Shown here piece after piece: positions 8,915 to 16,884 of a stretch of DNA of 64,000 nucleotides (its first letter is position 1; each line of letters begins with the position of its first letter). Both the position numbers and the translations under genes were made by a program. The stretch is from Paraburkholderia ferrariae NBRC 106233. Its GTDB lineage: Bacteria; Pseudomonadota; Gammaproteobacteria; Burkholderiales; Burkholderiaceae. The DNA is taken from the NCBI RefSeq assembly GCF_000685035.1, contig NZ_BAYB01000023.1:109960-173959 (forward strand). The letters run 5' to 3'. A model generated the notes under the pieces. The model ran no database searches. It was given only the letters and a program-made list of their open reading frames with translations, and was not told the DNA's origin.

Positions 8915-8941
8915 TAAATTTTCCCGCCGCCCTGCCGCTAA
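8915..8941 (+). promoter_or_regulatory. Sigma-28 (FliA) promoter for the ycgR-like gene
   Basis: TAAA (8915-8918), 15 bases, then GCCGCTAA (8934-8941) matches the sigma-28 consensus TAAA-N15-GCCGATAA at all but one position. It is the only strong signal in the 310-bp gap between flgJ and the PilZ gene (8739-9048). The rest of that gap is GC-rich with no good open frame. Confidence 0.72.
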
Positions 8942-9048
8942 AGCTGACGAGATGGGAAGAACATGGGGCGGCGGCTTTTGCCGCCCGGATGGCGCGCGCC
9001 GGGTCCGTCTCACGCGCGCCGGCACGTTCACGAAATTCCGGCAGCCCG

Positions 9049-9807
9049 ATGAATACCGTTCAGTCGAATCAACAGGACCAGGCAGGGGACGAAGGCGAGA
9101 TCCCCGACTTTGGTCGCCGCAACCCGCTCGAAGTGGGCGTGCAGTTGCGCAACCTCGCCAATCGCGGCGATTTCCTCACCCTCCAGTACCGCGGCGGCCA
9201 GCTCGTCACGCGCATCCTGGAGGTCGATCCGCGCGCGCGCACCTTCGTGTTCGACTGGGGCGCGCTCGCCGAGCAGAACTCGGGCGTGCTCGAGACCGCG
9301 CAATGCCAGTTCCACGCTTCGCCCGACGGCGTGCGCGTGGAATTCACCACCCTCACGCCGCGGCGCACCGAATTCGAAGGCCGGCCCGCGTTCGAGGCGT
9401 CGTTTCCCGACGTGCTCTTCTACGTGCAGCGCCGCGAGTACTTCCGCGTGGATACGCCGGTGCTGGACCCGTGCGTCTGCCGCGGCACGCTGGCGGACGG
9501 CGAGCGCTTCGCCTTCGAGGTGCACGACGTTTCGCTGGGCGGCGTGGGCCTGCGCACGAACGACGATCGCGCCGCCACGATCGTCAGTGGCGAAGTGCTG
9601 GCCGACGTCGAGCTCGACCTGCGCGCGCACGGCAAGCTGCGCGTGGATCTGGCGCTCGTGGTGATGCGCTTCATCGACCTGCCCAACGGCGAGCGCCGCT
9701 ACCACCTCGGCCTGCGCTTCGAGTCGCTGCCGGGTTCGACCGAAAACAGCCTGCAGCGCTACATCACGCAGCTCGAAATGAAGCGCCGCTCGCTCGCGCG
9801 CGCCTGA
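9049..9807 (+). CDS. ycgR: YcgR-type flagellar brake protein, c-di-GMP binding PilZ domain
   Basis: Cytoplasmic c-di-GMP receptor that slows the flagellar motor. The 252-aa protein has an N-terminal YcgR domain (about residues 25-120) and a C-terminal PilZ domain. Both ligand motifs are intact: RxxxR is R129-EYF-R133, and DxSxxG is D160-VSLG-G165. The ATG at 9049 was chosen because the conserved sequence follows it; no strong ribosome site is present, and an in-frame ATG at 8989 is an alternative. A sigma-28 promoter lies at 8915-8941, which makes it a late flagellar gene. Confidence 0.88.
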   Translation: MNTVQSNQQDQAGDEGEIPDFGRRNPLEVGVQLRNLANRGDFLTLQYRGGQLVTRILEVDPRARTFVFDWGALAEQNSGVLETAQCQFHASPDGVRVEFTTLTPRRTEFEGRPAFEASFPDVLFYVQRREYFRVDTPVLDPCVCRGTLADGERFAFEVHDVSLGGVGLRTNDDRAATIVSGEVLADVELDLRAHGKLRVDLALVVMRFIDLPNGERRYHLGLRFESLPGSTENSLQRYITQLEMKRRSLARA

Positions 9808-9858
9808 TAGACCGCACGGTCCCGTTCTCCGGAACCGTCCCGCGCATTTGCCCAGCGC

Positions 9859-9878
9859 AGCGGCCCGGCCGGGCCGCT
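9859..9878. terminator. 20-bp perfect palindrome after the ycgR-like gene
   Basis: AGCGGCCCGG followed by its exact complement CCGGGCCGCT can form a 10-bp stem (loop bases must open). It lies 50 bp after the ycgR-like stop and just before the flgK promoter, so a terminator or insulator role is plausible. There is no U-tract. A weaker hairpin (ACGGT...ACCGT, 9817-9839) precedes it. Confidence 0.4.
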
Positions 9879-9920
9879 TCGGCCAAACGTTTTCGAGGCG
9901 GATTTCGCGCGCCCCGGCAC

Positions 9921-9949
9921 TCAATTTTCGTCGCGTTCTGCCGTTATAA
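9921..9949 (+). promoter_or_regulatory. Sigma-28 (FliA) promoter for flgKL
   Basis: TCAA (9921-9924), 15 bases, then GCCGTTAT (9940-9947) matches TAAA-N15-GCCGATAA with three differences and exact spacing. It lies 60 bp before flgK, the usual place for the late hook-junction promoter. Confidence 0.6.
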
Positions 9950-10006
9950 GAGGGAGTCCACCCAACGTGGCCGCCCCCGGCGGACGGACGTTCACGAGGA
10001 TCACGC

Positions 10007-12031
10007 ATGACCACGAATATCTACTCGATCGGTTTGAGCGGTTTGCAGGCGGCCCAGATCGGGATCGCGACTTCGGGCGAGAACATCAGCAACTCGTCCA
10101 CCCCGGGTTATGACGTCGAGTCGCCCGTTTTCGCCGAGGCAAGCGGCCAGCAGACGGGCTCGGGCTATCTCGGCAACGGCGTCACCACGGCGACGGTCCA
10201 GCGCGCCTACAGCCAGTACCTCACGACCGCGCTCAACAACGCGCAGTCCAGCAACAGCTCGCTCACCGCGTCGTACAACCTGGCTTCGCAGCTGTCGAAC
10301 CTCGTCGGCAGCCCGACCTCGGGCATCGCGACCTCGATCACCTCGTTCTTCACCGGCCTGCAGTCGGTCGCGAACGCGCCGTCGAACACCTCGACGATGC
10401 AGACCGCGCTCTCGAACGCGCAGACGCTCGCCGCCCAGATCAACGCGGCCGGCCAGCAGTACGACTCGATGCGCCAGGGCGTGAACACGCAGCTCTCGAA
10501 CTCGGTCACGCAGATCAACTCGTACTCGCAGCAGATCGCGCAGCTCAACGCGCAGATCACGACGGCCACCACGAACGGCCAGCAGCCGAACCAGCTCCTC
10601 GACGCGCGCGACCAGGCCGTGGCGAACCTTTCGCAGCTGGTCGGCGTGCAGGTGGTGCAGAGCAACAACGGCTACAGCGTGTTCCTCGGCAACGGCCAGC
10701 CGCTCGTCGTGAGCAACCAGAGCTACAACCTCGCCACGCAGCCGTCGAGCACCAACTCGGCCGAACTCACCGTGACGTGGACGGGCCTCGCGGGTTCGAA
10801 TTCCACGCCCCAGCCGCTTTCCTCCGCTGCGCTGCAAGGCGGTACCGTGGGCGGCCTCGTCTCGTTCGTGCAGAACACGCTCGATCCGGCCGAGGCGCAG
10901 CTCGGCGCCATCGCCACGAGCTTCGCGGCGCAGGTCAACAACCAGAACGAACTGGGCTACACGCTCAACGGCCAGCCGGGCGGCGCGCTCTTCTCGGTGA
11001 GCCCGGCGCTCGTCACGGGCAACACGGCGAACACGGGCAATGCGGCCGTGGGCGTGACGCTCACCAACCCGACGCAGCCGTCCACCGACACCTACGCGCT
11101 CTCGTATTCGACCGCGAGCGGCACCGGCACCTGGACGCTCACCGATACGACGACCAACACGGTGATGGGCTCGACCACCACGGCGCCCAGCAGCACCACG
11201 CCGTTTACCGCCGGGGGGCTCAGCATCACGGTGAGTTCGGGCACGATGAACAACGGCGACTCGTACACGATCCAGCCGACCGGCAACGCGCTCGACAGCT
11301 TCGCCGTGGCCGCCACGAGCGCCACCGCCATCGCGGCCGCCGCGCCGGTGCTGGTTGCGGCGGGCACCGCGAACACGGGCTCGGCCACGGTCACGCCGGG
11401 CACCGTTACCTCCGGCTACACGGTGCCTTCGACGCCCGTCAAGCTCACCTACACGGCGCCGGCCTCGGGCACCGTGGGCACGCTCTCGGGTTTCCCGGTT
11501 GGCACCACGGTCAGCATCACGACGCCCGGTTCGTCCACGCCGACCTCGGTGGCGATCACCTCGGCCACGCAGACGGTGAACTACGATTCGAGCACGGGCG
11601 CCACGTTCACGATCACCGGCCCGGCGGCCGACGGCGTGAACAACGTGAGCTTCACGATGAGCGGTGCGCCGGCCAACAACGACACCTTCACGATCTCGGC
11701 GAACACGAGCGGCTCGCAGGACGGCCGCAATGCGCTCGCGCTCGCGAACCTCACGTCGAGCACGCAGTTCAACGGCTCCGCCACGCTCACGAGCGCCTAC
11801 GCGAACTACGTGAACTCGGTCGGCAACACGGCCACGCAGTTGCAGGCTTCCAGCACCTCGCAGCAGTCGCTCGTCACGCAGCTCACCTCGCAGCAGCAGT
11901 CGGTGCAGGGCGTGAACCTCGACGAAGAGGCGGCCAACCTGATGCAGTACGAACAGCTTTATCAGGCCAACAGCAAGGTGATCCAGACGGCGGCCACGCT
12001 GTTCCAGACCCTGATCGGCATTTTCCAGTGA
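10007..12031 (+). CDS. flgK: FlgK, hook-associated protein 1
   Basis: Hook-filament junction protein. The N-terminus IYSIGLSGLQAAQIGIATSGENISNSSTPGYDVE is the HAP1 signature. The C-terminus has GVNLDEEAANLMQYEQLYQANSKVIQ, the matching D0 helix. At 674 aa it is over 100 residues longer than the Salmonella protein (553 aa). The extra length is a Thr/Ser/Gly-rich central region (about 330-560) containing two similar ANTG-(N/S)-A stretches. GAGG precedes the ATG. It pairs with flgL 11 bases downstream. Confidence 0.95.
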   Translation: MTTNIYSIGLSGLQAAQIGIATSGENISNSSTPGYDVESPVFAEASGQQTGSGYLGNGVTTATVQRAYSQYLTTALNNAQSSNSSLTASYNLASQLSNLVGSPTSGIATSITSFFTGLQSVANAPSNTSTMQTALSNAQTLAAQINAAGQQYDSMRQGVNTQLSNSVTQINSYSQQIAQLNAQITTATTNGQQPNQLLDARDQAVANLSQLVGVQVVQSNNGYSVFLGNGQPLVVSNQSYNLATQPSSTNSAELTVTWTGLAGSNSTPQPLSSAALQGGTVGGLVSFVQNTLDPAEAQLGAIATSFAAQVNNQNELGYTLNGQPGGALFSVSPALVTGNTANTGNAAVGVTLTNPTQPSTDTYALSYSTASGTGTWTLTDTTTNTVMGSTTTAPSSTTPFTAGGLSITVSSGTMNNGDSYTIQPTGNALDSFAVAATSATAIAAAAPVLVAAGTANTGSATVTPGTVTSGYTVPSTPVKLTYTAPASGTVGTLSGFPVGTTVSITTPGSSTPTSVAITSATQTVNYDSSTGATFTITGPAADGVNNVSFTMSGAPANNDTFTISANTSGSQDGRNALALANLTSSTQFNGSATLTSAYANYVNSVGNTATQLQASSTSQQSLVTQLTSQQQSVQGVNLDEEAANLMQYEQLYQANSKVIQTAATLFQTLIGIFQ

Positions 12032-12042
12032 GGCGCTGACCC

Positions 12043-13284
12043 ATGCGTATCGCGACTTCCCAGCTCTACACCACCAGCGTCTCCAACATGGAGAGCCAGC
12101 AGTCGCAACTGCTGCAGATCGAGCAGCAGATCTCGTCGGGCGTGGCGCTCACGAACCCGGCCGACGATCCGCTCGGCGCGGCCGAAGCGGTGCAGCTCTC
12201 GGCCACGAGCGCGACGCTCTCGCAGTACGCGACGAACCAGAACACGGCGCTCTCGTCGCTGCAGACCGAGGACTCGACGCTCCAGAGCATCACGACCACG
12301 CTGCAAAGCGCGAACTCGCTGATGCAGGAAGCAGCGGGCGGCACGCTCAACAACACGAACGACACGGCGCTCGCGCAGCAGCTGGAGGGCTACCGCAACC
12401 AGTTGCTCTCGCTCGCCAACACCACCGACGGCCAGGGCAACTACATCTTCTCGGGCTTCCAGAGCACCTCGCAGGTGTTTTCGACCAACTCGGCCGGCGC
12501 CGTTACCTACAACGGCGATTCGGGCCAGCGTCTCGTCCAGGTGTCCAGCACGCGCCAGATCGCGGTGGGCGACACGGGCAGCTCGGTGTTCATGAGCGTG
12601 CCTTCGGTGGGCTCGGCGCAGGTGCCCGCGGGCAATGCGAACAACACCGGCACAGGCACGATCGGCCCGGTCACGGTGACCAATTCCACGGCCTCGACCA
12701 ACAACGACAACTACTCGATCTCGTTCAGCGATGCGACCGGCACGCTGCAGTACACGGTGACGGACAACAGCCAGCCGTCGCCCGGCAACGTGGTGGGCCC
12801 GACGGCCTACACGGCGGGCTCGGCGATCTCGCTCGGCAGCGGCATGAACGTGACGATCTCGGGCACGCCCGCGAGCGGCGATTCGTTCTCGGTCACGCCC
12901 GGTTCGGCGTCGACGAACAGCAACATCTTCCAGACGCTCGACAACGTGATCAACGCGCTCAATACGCCGTCGCAGGGCAACACGGCCGCGAGCGCGAACC
13001 TCACCAATGCGCTCACGACCGGCATGACGGCGCTCAGCAATTCGCTGAACAACGTGATTACGATTCACGCTTCGGTGGGCGGGCGCGAGCAGGAAGTGAC
13101 CGCGCTGCAGTCGGTGACGTCCACGAGCGCGCTGCAGACCACCACCAATCTGTCGAATCTCACGAGCACGGACATGACTTCGGCGATCAGCCAGTACACG
13201 CAGCTGGAAAATGCGTTGACGGCTTCGCAGAAGAGTTTCGCTACCACGCAGGGGCTTTCGCTCTTCCAGTACATCAATCCGTAA
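12043..13284 (+). CDS. flgL: FlgL, hook-associated protein 3
   Basis: Second junction protein, next to the filament. It is 413 aa and opens MRIATSQLYTTSVSNMESQQSQLLQIEQQISSGVALTNPADDP, the flagellin-like HAP3 N-terminus. The end, MTSAISQYTQLENALTASQKSF, is the flagellin-type C-terminal helix. The middle is Thr/Ser-rich and longer than in Salmonella (317 aa). GAGGCG ribosome site. Co-transcribed with flgK and last of the rightward flg block. Confidence 0.95.
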   Translation: MRIATSQLYTTSVSNMESQQSQLLQIEQQISSGVALTNPADDPLGAAEAVQLSATSATLSQYATNQNTALSSLQTEDSTLQSITTTLQSANSLMQEAAGGTLNNTNDTALAQQLEGYRNQLLSLANTTDGQGNYIFSGFQSTSQVFSTNSAGAVTYNGDSGQRLVQVSSTRQIAVGDTGSSVFMSVPSVGSAQVPAGNANNTGTGTIGPVTVTNSTASTNNDNYSISFSDATGTLQYTVTDNSQPSPGNVVGPTAYTAGSAISLGSGMNVTISGTPASGDSFSVTPGSASTNSNIFQTLDNVINALNTPSQGNTAASANLTNALTTGMTALSNSLNNVITIHASVGGREQEVTALQSVTSTSALQTTTNLSNLTSTDMTSAISQYTQLENALTASQKSFATTQGLSLFQYINP

Positions 13285-13392
13285 AGCGGGTCGAGGGAGG
13301 GGCGGGGGTGGTGCGCGGTTTCTGGCTGCGGTGCCGCCCTGGACCCTCTGGTCTGCGTGGGGCTGCACGGCGGACCTGCAATGCAACGTCAC

Positions 13393-13418
13393 CGTAGAGG
13401 CGCGACAGCCGCCCTACG
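13393..13418. terminator. Hairpin between flgL and the Hcp island
   Basis: CGTAG(A)GGCG pairs with CGCCCTACG around a 7-nt loop, with one bulged A. It sits in the 154-bp gap where flgL and the leftward island converge, so it could end transcription from either side. There is no clear U-tract. Confidence 0.4.
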
Positions 13419-13438
13419 GCGACGACCTTTCTCGCCAT

Positions 13439-13828
13439 TCATTTGCCAGGGGGCGGTGTGTCGCCCCGTTCCTGCAAGCTCTGGCTATCCCAGATACCCC
13501 GGTCAATGGCACGTTGGAGCATCGAGACGTTGAGCGATTGCCTGACGTATTGGCGTGCGCCCAATATCCTTCTTTTAATCCATTTGTCTAAAAATGGGAT
13601 GGGAAAACCGGATGCTTCCATTTCGAAGTATCGATGAAAATCGTAATCCCCTCGCTCAACGGGAAATTCTCTAAAGAACGCATCCATTAAAATATTGGCA
13701 TCATCTCCGGTTATTCCGAAGTCGTCCTCGATAACGCTCGACGGGAGTATTTCCAGTTTGTCCGGGACCCCCGCTTCTTTGCGGAAAAAAGCTTCCAGCT
13801 CAACCGAAACTCCCTTCTGTTGCGTCAT
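13439..13828 (-). CDS. DUF1493-like small acidic protein, possible immunity protein
   Basis: A 129-aa acidic protein starting MTQQKGVSVELEAFF. The central ITGDDANILMDAFFREF and RGDYDFHRYFEMEAS resemble DUF1493, a small acyl-carrier-like family known mainly from enterobacteria. AGAGGA lies before the ATG, which overlaps the upstream gene by 29 bases. It is the last gene of an hcp-led, leftward, lower-GC operon. Its place after a candidate effector suggests an immunity role; this is inference only. The family match comes from remembered motifs. Confidence 0.6.
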   Translation of the reverse strand: MTQQKGVSVELEAFFRKEAGVPDKLEILPSSVIEDDFGITGDDANILMDAFFREFPVERGDYDFHRYFEMEASGFPIPFLDKWIKRRILGARQYVRQSLNVSMLQRAIDRGIWDSQSLQERGDTPPPGK

Positions 13829-14303
13829 TTATACGATCCTCTTCATCGACAATATCGTTGTAATGCGCCAGGGAGCGGGCGGCGATCTTCACCACATCAT
13901 AAGCCGTCAGCATTGCGCCGGCCCACGGTATCCAGCGGCCGATAAACGCGCCCAGATTTCGCGTCATGGAAAATTGAAATCGCCTCGCTGACCGGGTTGT
14001 CAGTGTAGGTAAAATGGCTTTTTCGAAATTGATATCGACCAAAGCCCGAAGGACAAGCGAAGCGATCGAGGTTCCCGCAGTCGCTCCCCCAGGCTTTGCG
14101 CGCGTTGAAATCCACGGACGACCCAGTAAAATCATCACTACGCCAGTCACGCCGTTATAGTCTTTTATGTGGAAATATTTGCAAATTTCCTCGGCCGTTA
14201 CGCACAGGAAGAGTGTCTGGGCGTCTATGGACTTCCCGTCATAGCTGTACCTGCGTGCCTTCTCCGGCGTCGCGTCGCTTATGAGCCGTTCGTAATCGTT
14301 CAT
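13800..14303 (-). CDS. Hcp-linked protein of unknown function, candidate type VI effector
   Basis: A 167-aa protein (MNDYERLISDATPEK...), start chosen at the ATG 14303 after GAGGCG. Visible features are GVTGVVMILLGRPWI (about 48-62), a Gly/Ala/Thr stretch KPGGATAGTSIAS (67-79), and near the C-terminus GAFIGRWIPWAGAMLTAYDVV, a likely membrane-inserting segment. It starts 7 bases after hcp stops and overlaps a DUF1493-like gene. I recall similar RWIP-containing proteins beside enterobacterial hcp genes but cannot name a family. Effector function is inferred from context alone. GC content is lower than that of the flanking flagellar genes. Confidence 0.6.
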   Translation of the reverse strand: MNDYERLISDATPEKARRYSYDGKSIDAQTLFLCVTAEEICKYFHIKDYNGVTGVVMILLGRPWISTRAKPGGATAGTSIASLVLRALVDINFEKAILPTLTTRSARRFQFSMTRNLGAFIGRWIPWAGAMLTAYDVVKIAARSLAHYNDIVDEEDRINDATEGSFG

Positions 14304-14310
14304 CGTCGCC

Positions 14311-14802
14311 TCAGCCAAAAAGCCGGTTCGAGGCGGCACTGTTCTGTTTCACGTCAATTAGCGCAGTTACCGTACCCTGGCTGCCGCCCGTTGCACCTTG
14401 TACGACATACTCTTGCTTCATTCGCGCAAAAGATAGCGCGACGTGTTCCAGTACTAGTCCGGCGCCCGCGGCCGGTTCAACACGCGTGACCATCACCTCG
14501 GACAGGGTGTATCTCAGGTATTCGAGCGGCACACCACCGGCTTTGCGCATGGTCAGCACGACTCTCGGAACAGGCTTTCCCTGAAAGCAGTAGCTCGCCA
14601 GATTGGGGCTTGCACGGTCTATCGCGTGCGTGAAATGTAAATCCGAAACCGAGGCCTTTGCCGCCCCGCCTCCTGAACCGGAATGCATGCCGGATTGTTG
14701 CGCTATATGCCAGCCCCAATGAAGCACCTCGACTTCGTCAGGGTGCGCTGCATCCCGCGACTCTCCAGAAATACCGTCAATCTTGATAAAGATATCCGCC
14801 AT
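14311..14802 (-). CDS. hcp: Hcp, type VI secretion tube protein (orphan copy)
   Basis: Hcp forms the hexameric inner tube of type VI secretion systems and carries effectors. The 163-aa protein begins MADIFIKIDGISGESRD and has the Hcp hallmarks VEVLHWGWHIAQQSG, LHFTHAIDRASPNL, PRVVLTMRKAGG and YLRYTLSEVMVTRV. The ATG at 14802 is preferred to a TTG five codons upstream. No other type VI genes are present, so this is an orphan copy placed between flgL and fliR. It heads a three-gene operon. Confidence 0.9.
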   Translation of the reverse strand: MADIFIKIDGISGESRDAAHPDEVEVLHWGWHIAQQSGMHSGSGGGAAKASVSDLHFTHAIDRASPNLASYCFQGKPVPRVVLTMRKAGGVPLEYLRYTLSEVMVTRVEPAAGAGLVLEHVALSFARMKQEYVVQGATGGSQGTVTALIDVKQNSAASNRLFG

Positions 14803-14948
14803 TGCAATTCCAGCCAAGGTTCAGGAGCGTCCAGCGTACTCCGTACTTCCATCGGAATTTGCAAAACAACGGTGAGGTCTTGTGCCATGTCATGCCCTGC
14901 TGTGCAACCCAGGGCAGGACGAGCGCAGGGAAGGGGCGGGGCGGGAGG

Positions 14949-15740
14949 CTACCCCGCCGGCCGCAACCCGCCGGCCACCCGCCCCATCTCGTCGATTCCG
15001 ATATCGAAGAGCCGCCCGAAGAACGGAATCAGATTGGGCACCATCATCAGCGTGAGCGTAATCCCCACGAGCGTGGTCAGCGCGAACCCCACCTGAAAGA
15101 TGCCGATCTGCGGCGCCGCGCGGTTCAGAATGCCGAGGCACAGGTTGGCGATCAGCAGCGCGACCACCACCGGCAGCGAAAGCAGCAGCCCCGTGGCAAT
15201 CACGATCGAACCGAAATCCGAGATCTGCCGCCAACCCGCGGCACCGAGCACGTCTGCGGAAACCGGCACCGACTGGAACGAGGCGACGAGCGCCGCGATC
15301 ATTTGCAGATGACCGTCGAAGACGAGAAAGGTCATCATCGCGATCATGTTGAAGAGGCTCGAAACCGCCGAGGCATTGGTGTCCGCCATCGGGTCGAAGA
15401 ACGAGGCGAAGCCGAGCCCCATGCCGAGTCCCATGAGGTCGCCCGCCGCCGTGACGACGCCGAACACGATCTGCATGGTGAAGCCGAGCGCAAGTCCGAT
15501 CAGGACCTGGTTCGCGAGGATCCACACCCCGGACGCCGAAAACACCGTGACCTGCGGCATGGGTCCGAGCGTGGGCGCGACGATGAGCGTGGTGAACGCC
15601 GCGAGGCCGATCTTCACGCGCGACTGCAGCGACTTGTTGCCGAGCACGGGCGCCGCCGCGATCAGCGCGAGCATGCGCGTGAACGGCCACAGGAACGCGG
15701 TGAGCCAGATGTTCAGCTGCGCATAGGTGACCGAGAACAT
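14949..15740 (-). CDS. fliR: FliR, flagellar export gate protein
   Basis: Inner-membrane export gate component that forms a pore complex with FliP and FliQ. It is 263 aa and starts MFSVTYAQLNIWLTAFLWPFTRMLALIAAAPVLGN, with several hydrophobic segments throughout. The conserved MGLGLGFASFFDP region is present near residues 100-115. Last gene of the fliLMNOPQR operon; its 3' end abuts the hcp island. Confidence 0.95.
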   Translation of the reverse strand: MFSVTYAQLNIWLTAFLWPFTRMLALIAAAPVLGNKSLQSRVKIGLAAFTTLIVAPTLGPMPQVTVFSASGVWILANQVLIGLALGFTMQIVFGVVTAAGDLMGLGMGLGFASFFDPMADTNASAVSSLFNMIAMMTFLVFDGHLQMIAALVASFQSVPVSADVLGAAGWRQISDFGSIVIATGLLLSLPVVVALLIANLCLGILNRAAPQIGIFQVGFALTTLVGITLTLMMVPNLIPFFGRLFDIGIDEMGRVAGGLRPAG

Positions 15741-15765
15741 CGCGCGGCGAGCCTGAAGGCGGGCT

Positions 15766-16035
15766 TTAGCCCGCGACCGCCGGAATGCTCGCGAACATGC
15801 GGTGCATGTAGTCGAGCAGCGTCTGCAGCATCCACGGCCCGATCAGCACGAGCGTGAGCGCGATGGCGATGAGCTTGGGAATGAACGTGAGCGTGGTTTC
15901 GTTGATCTGCGTGGCGGCCTGAAACAGGCTCACCAGCAGGCCCACCACGAGCGAGACGAGCAGCAGAGGCGCGGCCACCAGCATCGCGACGTACATCGCG
16001 TCGTGGGCCATCGTCATGACCATTTCGGGCGTCAT
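15766..16035 (-). CDS. fliQ: FliQ, flagellar export gate protein
   Basis: Small export-gate subunit of 89 aa with two membrane helices, the standard size. MTPEMVMTMAHDAMYVAMLVAAPLL opens the protein, and FQAATQINETTLTFIPKL is the conserved central loop. It lies between fliP and fliR in the expected order. Confidence 0.96.
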   Translation of the reverse strand: MTPEMVMTMAHDAMYVAMLVAAPLLLVSLVVGLLVSLFQAATQINETTLTFIPKLIAIALTLVLIGPWMLQTLLDYMHRMFASIPAVAG

Positions 16036-16047
16036 GGGCGTCTCTCC

Positions 16048-16884
16048 TTACGTGAAGCTCTGCGCGAGCGAGCCGATCAAAAGCTGCCAGCCGTCCACGA
16101 GCACGAACAGCATGAGCTTGAACGGCAACGAGATCGTGATGGGCGAGACCATCATCATCCCCATCGACATCAGCACGCTCGCCACCACCAGGTCGATGAT
16201 GAGGAACGGGATGAAGATGGTGAAGCCGATCTGGAAACCCGTCTTCAGCTCGCTCGTCACGAACGCCGGCACGAGCAGCGTGAGCGGCACGTCCTCGGGG
16301 CCCTGCATGGGCGCCGCGTGCGAAATGCGCGCGAAGAGCGCGAGGTCCGATTCGCGCGTCTGGCGCAGCATGAAGGTCTTGAACGGCGCGACGCCGCGCG
16401 AGACCGCCTCGTCCATCGGCAGCGTGCCCGCCGAGAAAGGCTTGTAGCCGTCGTTGTACGCCTTGTCGATCACGGGCGACATGATGAACAGCGTGAGAAA
16501 GAGCGCAAGGCCCACCAGCACCTGGTTGGGCGGCGTGGTGGTCGTGCCGAGCGCCTGGCGCAGCAGCGAAAGCACGATGATGATGCGCGTGAAGCTCGTC
16601 ATCATCAGCAGCATCGCCGGCAGGAACGACAGCATCGTGAGCAGCAGCATCGTCTGCACGCTCAGCGAGTACGTCGTGCCGCCGCCGGGGCCCGCGCTCG
16701 TGGTGAAGGCGGGCAGGCCCATGGGCTGTGCGGCCTGGGCCCAGGCCGCGTGCGGCAGCGTCAGCGCAAGGGCCGCGCCGCCGAAGCCCAGTACGAGGGG
16801 CAGGACGCGACCGGGTGCGATACGGGCGCGGGCGGTGCCGCGCGCGTCGCAACCGTGCGTTGCGTGGAGGGAACTGCTGTGCAT
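16048..16884 (-). CDS. fliP: FliP, flagellar export gate protein
   Basis: Core of the FliPQR export pore. The 278-aa protein has a long N-terminal signal region (about residues 1-50, ending HAAWAQ), as expected for FliP. Conserved sequences include MMTSFTRIIIVLSLLRQALGT and GFTIFIPFLIIDLVVASVLMSMGMMM, with four membrane segments. Its start immediately follows the fliO stop. Confidence 0.96.
   Translation of the reverse strand: MHSSSLHATHGCDARGTARARIAPGRVLPLVLGFGGAALALTLPHAAWAQAAQPMGLPAFTTSAGPGGGTTYSLSVQTMLLLTMLSFLPAMLLMMTSFTRIIIVLSLLRQALGTTTTPPNQVLVGLALFLTLFIMSPVIDKAYNDGYKPFSAGTLPMDEAVSRGVAPFKTFMLRQTRESDLALFARISHAAPMQGPEDVPLTLLVPAFVTSELKTGFQIGFTIFIPFLIIDLVVASVLMSMGMMMVSPITISLPFKLMLFVLVDGWQLLIGSLAQSFT

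Noticed and set aside
13331..13591. Plus-strand frame at the flgL/island junction
   Set aside because: No ribosome site and no recognisable motif. It runs into the antisense of the DUF1493-like gene.
14703..14888. Minus-strand frame MAQDLTVVLQIPMEV overlapping the hcp 5' end
   Set aside because: It is in a different frame from hcp, which has a clear ATG and domain start at 14802. No independent evidence for translation.
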